A DNA stretch of 58,879 nucleotides from Amanita rubescens (lineage: Eukaryota; Basidiomycota; Agaricomycetes; Agaricales; Amanitaceae), in the NCBI GenBank assembly GCA_015039365.1, contig WION01000320.1, positions 1 through 58,879 on the forward strand. Direction: 5' to 3'. Position numbers and translations under genes: made by a program. Positions within the stretch are counted from its first letter, which is position 1. Every line of letters starts with the position of its first letter. A model generated the notes under the pieces. That model worked only from the letters and a program-made list of their open reading frames with translations. It had not been told where the DNA came from and did no database searches. Shown piece after piece: positions 32,501-45,633 of this stretch.

Positions 32501-34702
32501 GACACCTCCAGGCGATGGCATGCTGTGCTCACCTCCAGAACCGTACTGCAGACCTTCCTAGGAGCTTCATTCTTCTCTCTACCCAAGTAAACACTGATCC
32601 GTAACTCTCGAGTATAGATCAGCACTTGGAGTAGAACTCCAACTGTCAATTGGTGCCTTCTCCAAAGATAGGTTACGTACTTGCATTGTAACTACTATAG
32701 ATAGTCTGGTCATATTTTCTGGGGAAACGCGTGGGATCGTTCCGGTCATGCGCGGATCAACTGCACCATAGTTGGACAACATCATGTACCAAGTAGGTAT
32801 TTCGCGGTGTTGAATTGAAGCTTATTATGCGACCCTGGCGCGGCTGAATGAAGGTTTACGTCATGCTGGCTACTCGTCGCCGCCCCAGACCTTATACCCC
32901 AGTGTTACCAAAGGACGAAGAATTCATGTCCCAATCTACTCTGTTAAGCAAACCAGATCTGAGGATACATTGCGATCATTTTTTCGTAGTTGCTACAAGG
33001 CCCTATTGATAAGGGACCTGTAACAGACTGGCAGCTGATCGCCCCCCGCGGGACCGTTGCTTCAGTTAAATACGAAAACTCTGGGACCTCCACAGAAGTA
33101 CGGCGAATTATAACTATGTACTCGACTCCCTCTTAACCCATACGTCACATACTTCCGAATGGTATGGGTTAAACAGTCTACATTCCGGCGCTATCGCAAT
33201 GGTACTTTTGGGAAGAATTATTCCGAAGAAGCTAACTTAATTAAGATGATGTCGGCTGGCGACAACTTAACCCGAATGCCCGAGGCAATGCATGAGAGCG
33301 GCACTTGAAAAATAGACACATACATATCGAGCCTATAACTTGTCATCAATAGTCTCCGTGAATTGAAATGATGTGCCGAGACAATGGACATAAAAGGTCC
33401 GACTGTTCTTTGATAGTTTGAAGCATGGGGTGAACGTGATTGCCTACCTTCTAGTTAAATCTGAATGATCTTGTCACAGAAGTCACGAAGATGGCACCTG
33501 TAAAGTAATCTCCTCGTTGATCTGTAGCTTATTACATTAGTTCTCCGTTTTAGCCGCTTCCCTGTTCTCCGAGTTGAAATCAGACAAAGATTTGATTCTA
33601 TACCGACAAAGACGACGGCCGTTGCTCTGAGGTTTCCAAATGGATTTGCGAATGATGATCCAGCGTAGTCATGGGCGTGTTTATTCTGTTTCTTTGACCA
33701 TCGTGAGATGAACAATTTAAAGGAGAAAGAAGGTATTGATGGTAACTAGTGCGTTTGGACAGAGAAAGAAGCATTTACAAGCTCAACCTTTTGCGGGCTT
33801 ACCTTTCGGATAGGATCACACTGGGCGTATGACACTTGCACCGAGGGCATGGCGGATCGGACGACGATCAAATTATTCATGGTCTTTATCGCAGATAATT
33901 CTTCCTACCCGCCTTCTAATTAGCTAGGTTTCCGAGGCGTCCGCGTAAACAATGATCACTTGCCATGGTGTACTCGTGGACATGACGGATGTACAACAGT
34001 CGGCGGTCTATTGGGCGTGTTGCTCTGATTGATTCATCATAGAATTGCCTAGCTTGCGGGCAGGGAAGAAGTAGAGACAGCCTAGTCCGTGGAGTTTGAC
34101 TCGACAGGCATCAGGACCCGAGACCTAAAGAACTCGGCCATAATCTGAGAGAAGGCGGAACCATATTCCATGCGAGCCGCCACCATGTTATCACCATGGC
34201 GAATCGGCCTTTCCGTACTGCGTTTTTCTCATCATGTGCACAGCTACGTCAAACGGCCCTTCAACCTCGGAGGCGGGTCTAAGGCGTGGATAAGTCTTTC
34301 AATATGCGCCCTTTCACAGCAACAAAAAAAAACGATTGGTTTCAGGGCCGCTGAAATGTTGCTCAACTGATGAGCTGGGGAAGTGGCAGGGGTCCGCGCG
34401 ACAAAATGCCGACGGCCACGTGGAATGTCCATAATTAGACATCAACATTTTGCTTCACTTCAACCGCTATCTAGTCCGAGAACCCGACAAGATTTTCGCA
34501 TGGGTCAAGTTAGCCTGCAAGAACGCAATTATCCGGCTGTTCGGGCAATCCAAATTTATCGCTTCATTGAGCCGAGCCGGTTAATGCCCTGTGTGCTACG
34601 TAAATAAACAATCGGAAGACGAACCATTCGCGCTCCGAGGACTACAGATACAGCCACATTCGGACAACAATTTATAAGACTCTGCCTGTGGACCATTCCG
34701 CC
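32501..34702. other. 2.2 kb intergenic region, no gene seen
   Basis: Only short open frames on both strands, none with a recognisable family or an exon chain. Probably promoters of the BTB and F-box-like genes plus non-coding DNA. Confidence 0.4.
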
Positions 34703-36183
34703 ATGGCTCACTTCCTACACCTCAGGTCTATGTTACCGCTCGACGTCTTGCGCCTCATCTTCGAGTTCGCTACCGCCAATGATAAACGTACCGGGGTGGC
34801 TCTCTCAGTCGTTTCTAAGAAGGTCCAGCATTGGTATGTCGCACAACATTTTTGCTCATGTTCAGCGTCACTGATAGCTGTAGGGTGGAGCCCATTCTCT
34901 ACTCTATCGTCAACCTTCAACGACCCTTGAACAAGCAGTTGTTCCTGCGCACGATTGAAACCTCCAAGACAAAGAAAATATCGTTCTTCGCCAGCAACGT
35001 CAAAGCACTATCCATCGCTCATGATCCGAACTCAGATGACCACCAGACCGCTAGAATCATCTTTTCCTGTCGAGGCGTCCAACATCTTACTTTCCTATCC
35101 ATCGCCGCTGAACAGAGGCCAAGAATCGAATCCCTTTCTCCTCCCAGGCACGGGAGCCCTGTAGCGGGCACTGACTCCCCTTGTTTAAAACTGGGGTTGT
35201 CGTTGGACTTTCAATTGCCCTTTTCTGGTAAGGTCGTGCGCGATCAGACCGCACTGATCCTACGGAAACAGTTTGCAATGGAACTCAGAGCTGTCCTTGC
35301 GGAGCTCAAGCCTACGCACGTGTCAACATTACTGCCTGTTTCGGGCCCAGAAGCCAACATGTCGATAGCATCGGATGGACCAGATTCGTCATATTTGGGA
35401 GGATGGTCGAAGCCCGCGTTACCCATCAGTCTTAATTTGCGGCTATTATTACACACGACACATCTCTCGATTCAGAACAGATGGGAGGATTGGGTCTCGT
35501 GGGCTGGCTACTTCGAATTTGCCAGAATGCCCTACCTTACGCATCTATCATTGGAATTGCGAGCCGGTTTTTCGTCGCCCTGGTCCAAGTCTCCTTGGGC
35601 AAACGACGCGGTGTTCCCGGAGATGGACTCGCATGAGGCAGAGCGGGCTTGCATTCTTGCACGCGCCTCGCAATGCATACTCACGCAATGTCCTCGGTTG
35701 CAAGTATGCGCACTTCGGCTCGTTTTTGACTCCAACCCCGATCGTACGGCTGCTGCAATCCTAGCTCAGATTCCGTTATCTATACACGCCGCCTCTTGCT
35801 CTAGCAAGGGGGTGGCACAGGAAACGAGCAAAATGGTGAAACAGGAAGATACGGATCTAATGGATGTGGAGAAGGACTCTGACGACGGGTCTGAAGGGTC
35901 TGAAGAAGAGTCTGACGAAGATGATGCCATCGCTAAGATGGTCGACCCTAGACTCGTGTTCCTATGGGACAAGGAGCCCTTTCGGCAACGTGATTCGCAT
36001 GGCAAAAAGGAGCATCAAATGTGGAAGAAGGCCGAGGAGGCCGTTCAGCGACAAAGTATAGGGTTAGGTGAGTATTTCTTTCAAAACACCACCCTCTTTT
36101 TGCGCTGGTCCGAGCGCTGAATTGGTGCGATGATGTCTATCATCTCCGCCCCAGAATTGAAAACCGGTACGACGTGCCGTTGA
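34703..36183 (+). CDS. F-box-like protein, 447 residues
   Basis: Three exons (34703-34833, 34884-36067, 36155-36183) total 1344 nt in frame. The N-terminus has the F-box pattern LPLDVLRLIFEFA..., then a solenoid-like region of alternating hydrophobic strands (VKALSIAHD, VQHLTFLSI, THVSTLLPVSG, PYLTHLSLELRAG, LQVCALRLVFD). Near residues 340-380 lies an acidic linker (DVEKDSDDGSEGSEEESDED) before a basic C-terminus. F-box proteins act as substrate adaptors of SCF ubiquitin ligases; this Agaricomycete type is known only by sequence. Without the last intron the frame would end at 36120; splicing to ELKTGTTCR is preferred because donor, acceptor and phase are all good. Confidence 0.7.
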
Positions 36184-37699
36184 GTCTATTATCACAGCCG
36201 ATGTCGTCGACGCTCACTCAGCGTACCTCGTACCCGATTTACCTATTTCGTGTCACCCTTGATAACACTTCTCGCTTAGCACGCGCTGATCAACCTTGTT
36301 TCTCAATCCAGGTCACATTGTGATATCTGTGTAATGCATCATACGGCAGGGCTGCGCGCCTCTCGGCCAAGATACCCTTTTCTGCAATGCTTTGATATTT
36401 TCGGACATTGTTATGTCATAATACGGGGACCGTCGGGGAACTCATGTGCAATTGTCAGCGTCCACATGCATATATTTAACGTTTCTATATACCACTAGAT
36501 CCAAAAAAGCCCTATCTGTTCCTATGCGGAGCGGCTTGGATACAATGAAAACCTGGAATTTTCTGGGGGAATACAATCATATACGTAACATGATGAGCGA
36601 GTTTTGCTGCCGATCTGAAGAACGCATCTACCATGCAAGCTCAAGCTCTTCTCATTCGAAGAGATTAGCGCTCGCGGCTGCGACATCGTAATCGCAATCC
36701 ACCATGTGAGCTTAACGGATTCGAAGGTTTTGAAAGATCCAGTTTGTCGTCTCTATCTCAACCGTCAAACGCTGTGTCCGCGTGCCCGCGGATATAAGGA
36801 CAAGGGGTCCTCGGGGGTAACTGCCTATTTTGGAACAGTCGTGATGGGCCCGATGGCCAAGGCGCGATTTCAACGATATTAGGGACGCTCAGCGTCAACG
36901 TCGGAGATCCGCGCAATAATTTTGAAACCTTCTGCACATGCGGGCGCAGATGGAAGCCCCAATCTGACACTTGAAAAGAAATTGAGACATTCCGTGAGAG
37001 AAGCGCTTGGCGCAGCGGACCGAAGCCCTGGCGGAATAAGGAAAATACTCGGACGAGCTTACCTTGAAAAGGAATTTTAGCCGACGTTCATCAATTTTCC
37101 AGAAGATCCTAGGCAGTGGCGGTGTCACGGGCTTCTTCGGGGGATGACTGACCAAGTAGCATAACGGGTGCAGGTGGCGTAGTAATTCGGTGTGCAAGCT
37201 GAACAGAGAGCGGATGGAAATTTAGACCTTCCGGCGGCATGGAGTACAATGCCGGGACTTGATGCATGATGAAAAGAAAAATCCTCGGACTAAACGAAAA
37301 AATGCTGTGAGAACAGGAGGTAACAAAGAGTCCCTTTGGGCTACGGGTCGGTGAGACACGCGTGCCTTTGATCGTCTCGTCCTCGGATGTGTGCCCAGCG
37401 ACACAGTGGGACTCGGGGGGCAACTTACGGTGTGAAACTCATCATCTGCACCGCCAGAGCCTGTATAAAGTGAGTGCAACGCTTATGAAAGCCACGGCTT
37501 TTACCCGAGCTACATGCGAACAAGAAGCACTTAACTCTAACGTTAGGATTTGAAAATGCGGAAGCTTTCCTCCCCGAGGAATCAAAGAACGAGCTAATGT
37601 CATGGCGAATCTTGAATTTCAAAAAACAAAAAACGGCGTTTGTTACGCTTTGTTTGGAATAACATAACGAAATTAACAGATAAAAACAAAGATCATCCA
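36184..37699. other. 1.5 kb intergenic region, no gene seen
   Basis: No convincing gene on either strand. Minus-strand frames near 36.9-37.5 kb are short and lack motifs. Confidence 0.4.
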
Positions 37700-39663
37700 A
37701 TGATTGGCATCATTGGCGTATCTTACGGTCGAACCCCATTTCGAGCCCGACGCATGTATCGTCAGTGGCCGCCGTACTCTTCTAGGTCTCAACATACCCG
37801 GAGTTCAGCCTCGGGATCATCTGAAGGTTACAACCGTTCGTGGGATTCCTCAGCCATGAATGAGGGAGGCCAACCGTATTACGATACCTCGGACTTTCAC
37901 TCTACGCGCAGCGCCAACGACTCTAGCTCACGCGGGTTGGGAACTCATTACGCTCGCAACGTATCCAGGTCAACGGCACACGGCGGACAACTCAGTGGCG
38001 CGATGGACGCTCGCTACTCTTTTGCGGGTGCCTCGTCAAGCGCATACGCACCTACGTGCGACTATGTTGTACCTACGACTGCCACCTCATCACTGGGTGC
38101 TTCGTCCTCTCCGCGGACTGTGCCTACAAGGTCTACCGACGCCAGCATCGCCACAAGCTCCCGACCAAGCCAGAAGCGGCCCAACTCTCCATCTCCAGAA
38201 TACATCAATGCTACTCTTGAACCATCTACACAACTCTCGGACCCCGCGTCAAAACCGAAATTGCTTATACTGGATTTGAATGGGACACTTGTTTTTCGCA
38301 GCCCGCATAGACGCAAGGATAGGTCAGGGAAGCAGTTCGATCCATATGCAGATCCTACGATCAAGCGCGCTCTACGACCAGTTCACCCACGCCCGTTCCT
38401 TTCCTCTCTTAGGCGATACATGCTCCACCCAGAAACACGTAAATGGCTGGATATAATGGTTTGGAGCTCAGCACAACCTCATAGTGTCGCTGACATGGTT
38501 GAACATTGCTTTGGAAATGAGAAGGATCAATTGGCGGCGATCTGGGCAAGAGACACGTTAGGTCTCAGTGAATCCGACTATTGTAAGTAGACTCGTTCAG
38601 CTCGTTTCATTTTCGTAGATTTTGGAGCCGGAACACGCGTTCAATTATTACTCTTATTTTCGAGGCTCGGAGCTCTAAGTCACGCGTCTTACTCGAATTA
38701 CTATTTATAGACAGCAAGACGCAGACGACAAAAGACTTAGCGAAGCCGTGGGCATTCTTCGCGCCAAAAGAAACTCTAATAAGCGAGTCGAGGCCTTCGG
38801 CAACTGATGCGCCGTCATCCGTCCAGTCCCGAACAATACATTCCGCGCACACGACGTTGCTCATTGATGATTCGTCTCTCAAGGCACAGTTACAACCCTG
38901 GAATCACATGTGCATCAAAGAATACGTAGCTGAAATGCGCGATGCAGACTTTACTGCCGCTCTTCACCTGAGGCAAACAGTTAAAGAACACCTAGAAGTA
39001 AAGGAAGCGTGCTCCCAAGCGACGCTCGTGGAAGAAGGTTTTGCTACCGGTAAAGAAGACGATGCTGATGGGGAAGATGATGAGCAAATTGCGGAGACGT
39101 CTGAAGGAGAAGGAGAACCTGTAACATCCAGCACGAGGAAAAGGAAGCGTCCGCATAAAAAGAAGTTAACCCGAGCCAGAGAGCAGAAGCGGACGGCGTC
39201 GAGTGTGGCGAATGACGAAGGCCAAACCGCGAACGGGACGGAAGGGATTACTTACCATTGGTGGCAAGAGTTTGACTGTACGCTGCTTGCTGTCGTAGGC
39301 GTGCTAGATGCAGTGAAGTGGGAAAGTAATGTCGGCGCGTGGGTCAGACAAGGAGGTTTGTGGGGAAGTGAGGCAAAGTCTGTAGAGGTGTCGAAGAATA
39401 CAAAGCACTTGGTACCGCAATCGGCAGAGACAGCTGAAAGCGCTGATATACCCTGCGAGTCAAGCGTGGAGACAGAGGGTAAAAACAACGATCTGAACAG
39501 TCAGGGTCCGGTAGGAGATCGCGAGGAGGTAACTGGAGATGTGTTGATGCGTCGGGGGCTCTGGTTTGACGATGAATTGACTAAGGCTTATTGGGTCGCA
39601 CGGGGTGTCAAGGCGCTGCAAGAGCTAGATATCGAGGTGGATGCAGGTATTAGGGTGTCTTAG
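37700..39663 (+). CDS. FCP1/SCP-like HAD phosphatase with DLNGTL motif, 611 residues
   Basis: Two exons (37700-38582, 38711-39663) give 1836 nt in frame. A Ser-rich disordered N-terminus (about 180 residues) leads to the HAD core: PKLLILDLNGTLVFR (residues about 187-201), VHPRPFLSSLRRYML, WLDIMVWSSAQPHSVADMVE, then after the intron TTKDLAKPW and TTLLIDDSSLKAQLQPWN, which are motifs I to IV of the FCP1-homology (NIF) family. The tail has acidic (KEDDADGEDDEQ) and basic (KRKRPHKKKLTRAREQKR) nuclear-type tracts. Classic members use DxDxT; here the second Asp is Asn, which I recall as common in this fungal subgroup. Substrate unknown; RNA polymerase II tail phosphatases are the best-known relatives. 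The start could be the later Met at 37754. Confidence 0.8.
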
Positions 39664-41395
39664 GTCCTTTTGATGACCGGAACAAATATGAACGGCGTTT
39701 TAGCTCAGGAAAGGGCCGGCTTTGTGGCATGTTTTACGCGTGAAGATCTGTGTAAACGATGCCGCGGATCGCGACTCTGAAAAGCCTTTGTTATATAACA
39801 TCTTATGTATTGGTTCCTGGCCTTAGTGTCGGTTGCTAGTGTTCCATTCCCACAGTTACCATGATTTCACTGGGAGCCCAAAGAAGTTACAGAAAACGAG
39901 AGTACGAGTCGAGGCGACAACATGCAAAGAAACGGTACTGCACGTTGCGCCGGTACTGCTTTTTAGATTCAGCTGTAATGTAGCGAAGAAAACATCAGCA
40001 ATTTGATTCCCCATGGCCCCACGATGTCCGCCTAACCTCCGCTGTCTATGAATACTCATTATGTTACGCGATTACTAAATCAAAATCCTCCGATTCTTTA
40101 TGTCCTCAGGGGCTGTTACGCGTACGCTGACTTCAACTCATCCTCGTATGGGTTTCCTTCCCGTGGTCTTCACAACAGTTGGTCTTTATATGGAACGTAT
40201 TTACACGATCATGAAGATTGATTGATGAAAATGCGGAGGACCTGATATATTCATATACTGGGTTAGCCGGGACAACGTAATAGTCTCTGATGACCGCCAT
40301 AATGGTGCACCGCGGCGCCAGAACGATTTCATGTAGCTCACAGGGCCATGCAGCCATCCTTAAACATCGGAAATAAGGATTAATTCGAAGTTAGGAGGTC
40401 TTCACTCTATGAACAGCGAGACTAAGCCGAGGATTCACTGCGGGCCGGAAAACAACTGGATTCGTCGGATCAATGGCGTGATCATACTTGTGCAGGATTT
40501 GTGAACACTTTGTAGAGCGTCGGGACAAATGGCATGCCCACGTTTTCGGTTAGAAGCTGATTTATCTGCGGCGATCGGTTTCTGACTGTGCCTTGAGTCA
40601 GTAGTAATGAAGCATAATGGAAATGAAGACTGCGCACCGAGGAAAAAGATCACAGGCCTAGACGTTGTACTAGTCAACGAACAGATGTCTTTCGAGGTAG
40701 TTATTAACTATGAACGGGCCATGAGTTGCCTTGGGGACGGTGTCCCAACTTTAGCCTTGAATACTTTCGGTTCGTCCCGTGGGTCTACGTAAGTGTGCAG
40801 ACGTGTCTCATCACTGACGGAACCTTGAAGTTCTAATCATGGGGATCCCTCTGGCGACGAAAGTGTTACGAACATATTTCAGTAGTTAACGGTAGGCATT
40901 AACTTGCGACGCAACGCTACGGATGAGAAGTATCGTGAGCTTGAGACGGTTGGTTAATTAACGAGTTACCCACTGGCATGGTCCGCGGTAACACCGTTCT
41001 CTGGCACCGCGTCAGGTCCAAATCAAGCTTCGTCTGCTGCCAGTGGTTCGTGAATTGCCTTCGGGACGCTGAAGCTGCGATATCATCCGGGAATGCGAAT
41101 TCTTCTCCCTGTCATCTGATAGACCCACAAAACGCGAAACATTGACGTCCAGCTAGTGCAAATTGTGCGTGGTTCCGGCGGAAGGTTGCAACCTCCTACT
41201 TTCTCAGGCTCCACTACTTTTTCTCAGGTCCTCTGGATACCATGAATCGAAACGCTAACTGCATGGTGACCAGCGCATTTCCCGACCTAATTCGAGCTTA
41301 ACAATTCTCTATATGGAGTAGCAAAGGTATCTAAATCTATACGAAAAAAAATAATGTGATATTTATCGTCATCTAGCAAAGAGATTCTATAGGCG
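39664..41395. other. 1.7 kb intergenic region, no gene seen
   Basis: No supported gene. Short open frames only. The 3' part (41287-41395) could be an alternative last exon of the siderophore synthetase if a GTGAGC..CCTAG intron at 41509-41477 is used. Confidence 0.4.
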
Positions 41396-43544
41396 TTACG
41401 AGAGACCGGTATTCGCCCTAAAGTTGTGGGCAATAAGATTGGGGACTGGAGTGCAGAGAGACTGAATCCGGACATAAGTAACTAGGCATAGAAATTGAAA
41501 ACATTTGCTCACATATTTGTCCACTTTTTCTATCCTCATTCGTAGGAGACACTTTACCGTCTCTCTTTCCGAAGATAACCACGCTTTGTACAACCCGTGG
41601 TCTTTTGGAATGAGTTGCATTAGATGCTTTCTCACAATCTCCCATCCTTCACCAGTATAATGCAAGTCAAGGACGCGGATGAGTCGTTGCAGATGATTGT
41701 GAATTCCTGCGTGATATACTGCAGAGTAAATCTGGTCTAGATCATGGACAGCAACGGGGTCCCCTGGAAGGCAGTCTAGCTCGACGCCGGTTGCAGCATA
41801 AAGCGTTTCAGGGTGGACGCTAATCCCTCCGAAGTCCCGTACGACGAAGCCAAGTAATTCTTTGGTTTTCAGATCAAAGCGCGCCAAGCAATTTTGTGGA
41901 TGACATTCGAACGCAACGCCGTTATGGATTAATGGCGGCAAGAACGCCTGAAAAAACAGCCGAACAAACCTATAAGGGATATCGTCAGAGCTCGCCACGG
42001 AATAGCAGTAAACTGCACCTATCGAGCCAATTCCGTCGCGTTTCTACTGTATCCAATTGAAAGATGCGAATAACAGCAGGTAAATGGCCTCCTTCCCCTG
42101 CATGCCCGCTCTCGACCAATGCGTTGCATACGATGACCCTCTCTCCCCTTTCTTCACTGTTAATCTCGTGAGCCTCTCGGATGATGGCACCACAATGCCC
42201 CGCAATGTCCGGGTCCGGATGGGCATACACCACACTTGCCAAGTCTTTAGCAACAATGATAACGTTAGGGTCAAGTTTGAGGTACGGGATAACTTGTGCA
42301 CAGAAGCGAGGACCGAGATACGCAGCGTCCGGGTAGATGAGACGTTTGGCTTGGGTAAGTTGGAGACCAAGGGCCAACTTGAGCGAAAACCTGTCAGAAG
42401 CATCGGGGATCTGGACAGTACTGGAAATGAAGGGTTGAAATAAACTCACGATACGTATAGAGAGCATACCGAATACTGAGTTGGGCGAGAGCTGGCGTTG
42501 CGAATTCCGAGGGCAACACTTCTATGTCTGGAAACTTGTCTTGAATATGCGCGATCTGTATTTCGAAGACCGGTATAATCAGATGATCTACTGCAACTTT
42601 TAACTCTGTGCCAGCATTACGCGAAGCAGTCTCGATAATGGGCTCCATATATTTCTCGAAATCGTCCGTTATCTCAAGTTGGCTCTTGGGAGCTGACACG
42701 AGCCGCAGTTTCACATGATACAAGTCATATGTCCCTGGTGCGTAATCAGGTATAGGAGGCAAGAAGCAGCGCATCTTGTGCATCTTTCAAATTATGAGAA
42801 CACGTCAGTATGTCATTAAACCACAGCGAACCGGGTGTAGAGGATGTCCCTCGACAACAGATTGCTCCCACTCAATGCTTGAAGAGTCGAATGAGGGAGC
42901 CTCTGGCGGACGTCGGTATGAATATGCTATTTCTGTCGTGAGATCGGTATGGATCGCTACGAAATAGACACACCTTGCCATTTAACAGAATTAGCGAACT
43001 CGTGTGCAATTTCTCCCGTCAAGCTGTCCGTCAGATTTGCGTATCTGGCATAACTCCTCCAAAAAAAAACCGGATCCGAACAAGGTTCAAGCTGATTCTT
43101 GGTTTGCGTAAACCAGCCGTGGGTATTGAGTGTGTTCAGGATAGCCGTATTCAAAGCGACCGAATTGCTGGTTTCCTGAGAATGTGGCCGATCATACTTG
43201 GAAATCACGAGCGGCAACGGATCCATGTCTAATGAGTGTAAAAGCGCGATTTTTCGGATCGTTGACCCGTCATCATCATCGGTCAGTATAGGGGCGCCTT
43301 GCAGGGGTATCAAAGCCAAGGCATCGGTGATCTGGCTGGTGCTCGCATTTGGAGAAGCCGAGGCCTTGGATGGGTCACGAAGTAAGATCAGCGCGAAGCC
43401 CGCAGCACTGGAACCTGAGAGAGGGAAATAGAGCGCATGCAACAGAGATTCTGTAACAAGGCAAGAAAACAATCTGGTTGTGACAGTAAATTCGGCGCGC
43501 TGGTGGGGAGCAAGATGCGCGAGTCGGTTGGCGTCTGGAATCAT
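41396..43544 (-). CDS. NRPS-independent siderophore synthetase (IucA/IucC family), 653 residues
   Basis: Five exons (43544-42974, 42932-42832, 42783-42470, 42420-42019, 41969-41396) total 1962 nt and stay in frame. Family hallmarks: EGHPLHPMHKMR (residues about 218-229, the HPxHK nucleotide-binding loop); a central TVQIPDASDRFSLKLALG; IVCNALVESGHAGEG-type middle region; VRLFFQAFLPPLIHNGVAFE followed by CHPQN (about 487) and FVVRDFGGI (about 505); and NHLQRLIRVLDLHY near the end. These enzymes use ATP to join carboxylates such as citrate to amines or alcohols, making siderophores without a peptide synthetase. Length is close to the usual 580-650. The product cannot be told from sequence. It is on the same strand as the glycosidase upstream. 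No transporter or hydroxylase is nearby. Confidence 0.9.
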
Positions 43545-44017
43545 GTCGGCCGAGTTAATCAGATTGTGAATGTCACGTACACGACAGATCAACCGGTCAC
43601 GCCGGCTTTTACCTTGATCGCGTACCTTACTGTTGACGGTGGTCTTGATATTTCCAAGCCATGCTGTTGAAGAAAGGTATGTTAAAAGATCTACGCTGTT
43701 TGAGTGAGTTACCTTGCTCGCACACCCTTAATTCGATCACTATCAGCTGGCCTATCTTATCTCTTCCTACTCCGACCACGGTTCACGTGACTCTACCTCC
43801 TATTCAAACTAAACGCCCTTCCGACCTTGGGCCTTCCAAAAAATTCAAAGAAACATCATGGAACGCGCTTTTTTCTACTGTTGACCACGTCCGTCATCGC
43901 AGGCAGCCCCCGGTTGTCTGATCATGTTGGCTCCCACACATGCGTTAGCGGGGCTGCACGGATTAGACTCGAGTCGAGAGAGATCCAAGATCCCGTATTA
44001 CAAATATGTTTAAGAAA
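43545..44017. other. Spacer upstream of the siderophore synthetase
   Basis: Holds the synthetase promoter and the 3' end of the glycosidase. Plus-strand open frames here are shadows. No GATA-cluster pattern (iron regulator site) stands out by eye. Confidence 0.4.
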
Positions 44018-45633
44018 TTAAAGAATAAGCCCAATACCCATAGCTGCCCCTATCCAAGTTGCTGTCTGGAACTTCGAAGCAGTTGACGATGCGCCATTCA
44101 CGCCTTTTGCACCATCCAAGACCCAATCTCTCCATGCAGATTGGAGTTCAATAATGAACGCCTGTCCTTCAGCGCTCACATTTCCTTGGAAGCCGTACGA
44201 ATGCGGATCGACGACGGGACTAAGATAGCCGTCGGGCGCGAAGTGATTCATGTTTTCTAGCGCAATAGAGAAGTTCAAGCTAGAGTCTGATGACCATGGA
44301 TCGGACGAGGAAAGTAGTGTTCCACGACACCGCTCTGCCAAGGGCAAGTTATGGTGATACGACCATAATAGGGATATCCGATAAACGGTGCTAGCGAGTA
44401 ATGCTGTGGAAGAAGCATCGTAGAAATTAGGGGATGTCGCTGGTTGGTCGGCATAGTTTGCAAATATACACGTAGAATCCTGTCATAGATTGAGCTGGCG
44501 TTATAGGCACGGCTGTTAAATTTAAACTCACGAGATTGGAATACATCGCGTTCTGGATTTCGATCGCCCAATTTGCCAGGTCTTCCTGCTCCGATTTCAT
44601 GGAATTGGCATACTTGGAATTTTTAATAGTCGCGAGCACGCGGAGCATGCCAGCTGCTGCCCATCCGTTGCCTTGTTGCGCGCATGAGCATTTATGAGTT
44701 TGAAAATGGACTTCCCGTTTCTTACCTGTCGACCAATGTCCCTCATCAATACCAGATGATCCGAGTAACACGTGTTTCCAGAGCCCATTTGCGTTGGGAT
44801 CACGCAGGTAATTGCGATACAGCTTGATTTGGGTGTATGCTTGCTGAAGAAGTGTAATATTCGACGTAATGACTCCGTAGTACGCGAGGAAGGGAGGGAC
44901 CATATACACAGAGTCACTCCTGTTCCGTGCTCAATACTAAAAATAGGATTAACAAATCAAAGCACGTACCATAATTGCACCTCGGACACCCGATGTGATA
45001 TCGCACCGTCTGGGGTTTTGGGTACGTCCTGGAGTAGATACTCCAATTGATCTCTTGCAGCACCGGCATAATCAATCTGTCCGGCATCCTGACCCGTCCA
45101 ATTCGCCAAAAGTACCGCAAACCCAATGCTCGCAGGATCCCCTGCGCTTCCATCGCCGTCAATCAATGGTTGAGGACCTGTGATATTTCCATTCACTTCG
45201 CTACGGTTTTGCACGGTCGTTCTCGCAATATCAAAGAACGGTGCTAGACCAGAAACATTCCCTGGGCCAAACGCGTCGATAGACGTCGGAGGCGGAAGTT
45301 TCGTTGAGGAATAAACTGAGAACCCTGTCGCATTCAGCGAAAGGATGGCTTGCGCTCGCGTTCCTAGCTCCCAGCTACATAACAAGCACAGAGCGGCGGC
45401 AGAGATTTTAAGGTACAGCACATCACGGCAAATGATGAAACTCACCTAAGCGTCGCAGCAGAAGCGAGATCTGCGCTGACCAGCGCTACCTGAGCGTCCG
45501 TCAAGTTTTGGGCATGCGCAGCTCCTGTCGCTAGCGTCAGGACTGATGCAATCACGGCCAGTCTTCTCCGCCTCCCACTCCCGCGACCGTTGCTTTCATT
45601 TCGGTACCGCATCCAGGCAAGTTCCATCATCAT
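44018..45633 (-). CDS. Secreted GPI-type six-hairpin glycosidase (GH88/GH105-like)
   Basis: About five exons. Signal peptide: arginine cluster then LAVIASVLTLATGAAHAQ. The mature region reads SWELGTRAQAILSLNATGFS, HRVSEVQLWSDSVYMVPPFL, AYYGV, LWKHVLLGSSGIDEGHWSTG joined by an intron to NGWAAAGMLRVLATI, then FYDASSTALLASTVYRISLL. The W-(A/S)-x-GNGW block and the SVYM-PFL-A-YG helix resemble the alpha/alpha six-hairpin fold of unsaturated glucuronyl/rhamnogalacturonyl hydrolases. Many N-glycosylation sequons (NAT, NVS, NRS, NIT, NWT, NFS) support secretion. The C-terminus, NGASSTASKF then a hydrophobic ATWIGAAMGIGLIL with no further charge, looks like a GPI-attachment signal. Likely a cell-surface carbohydrate-active enzyme; the substrate is inferred only at family level. 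Confidence 0.75.
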
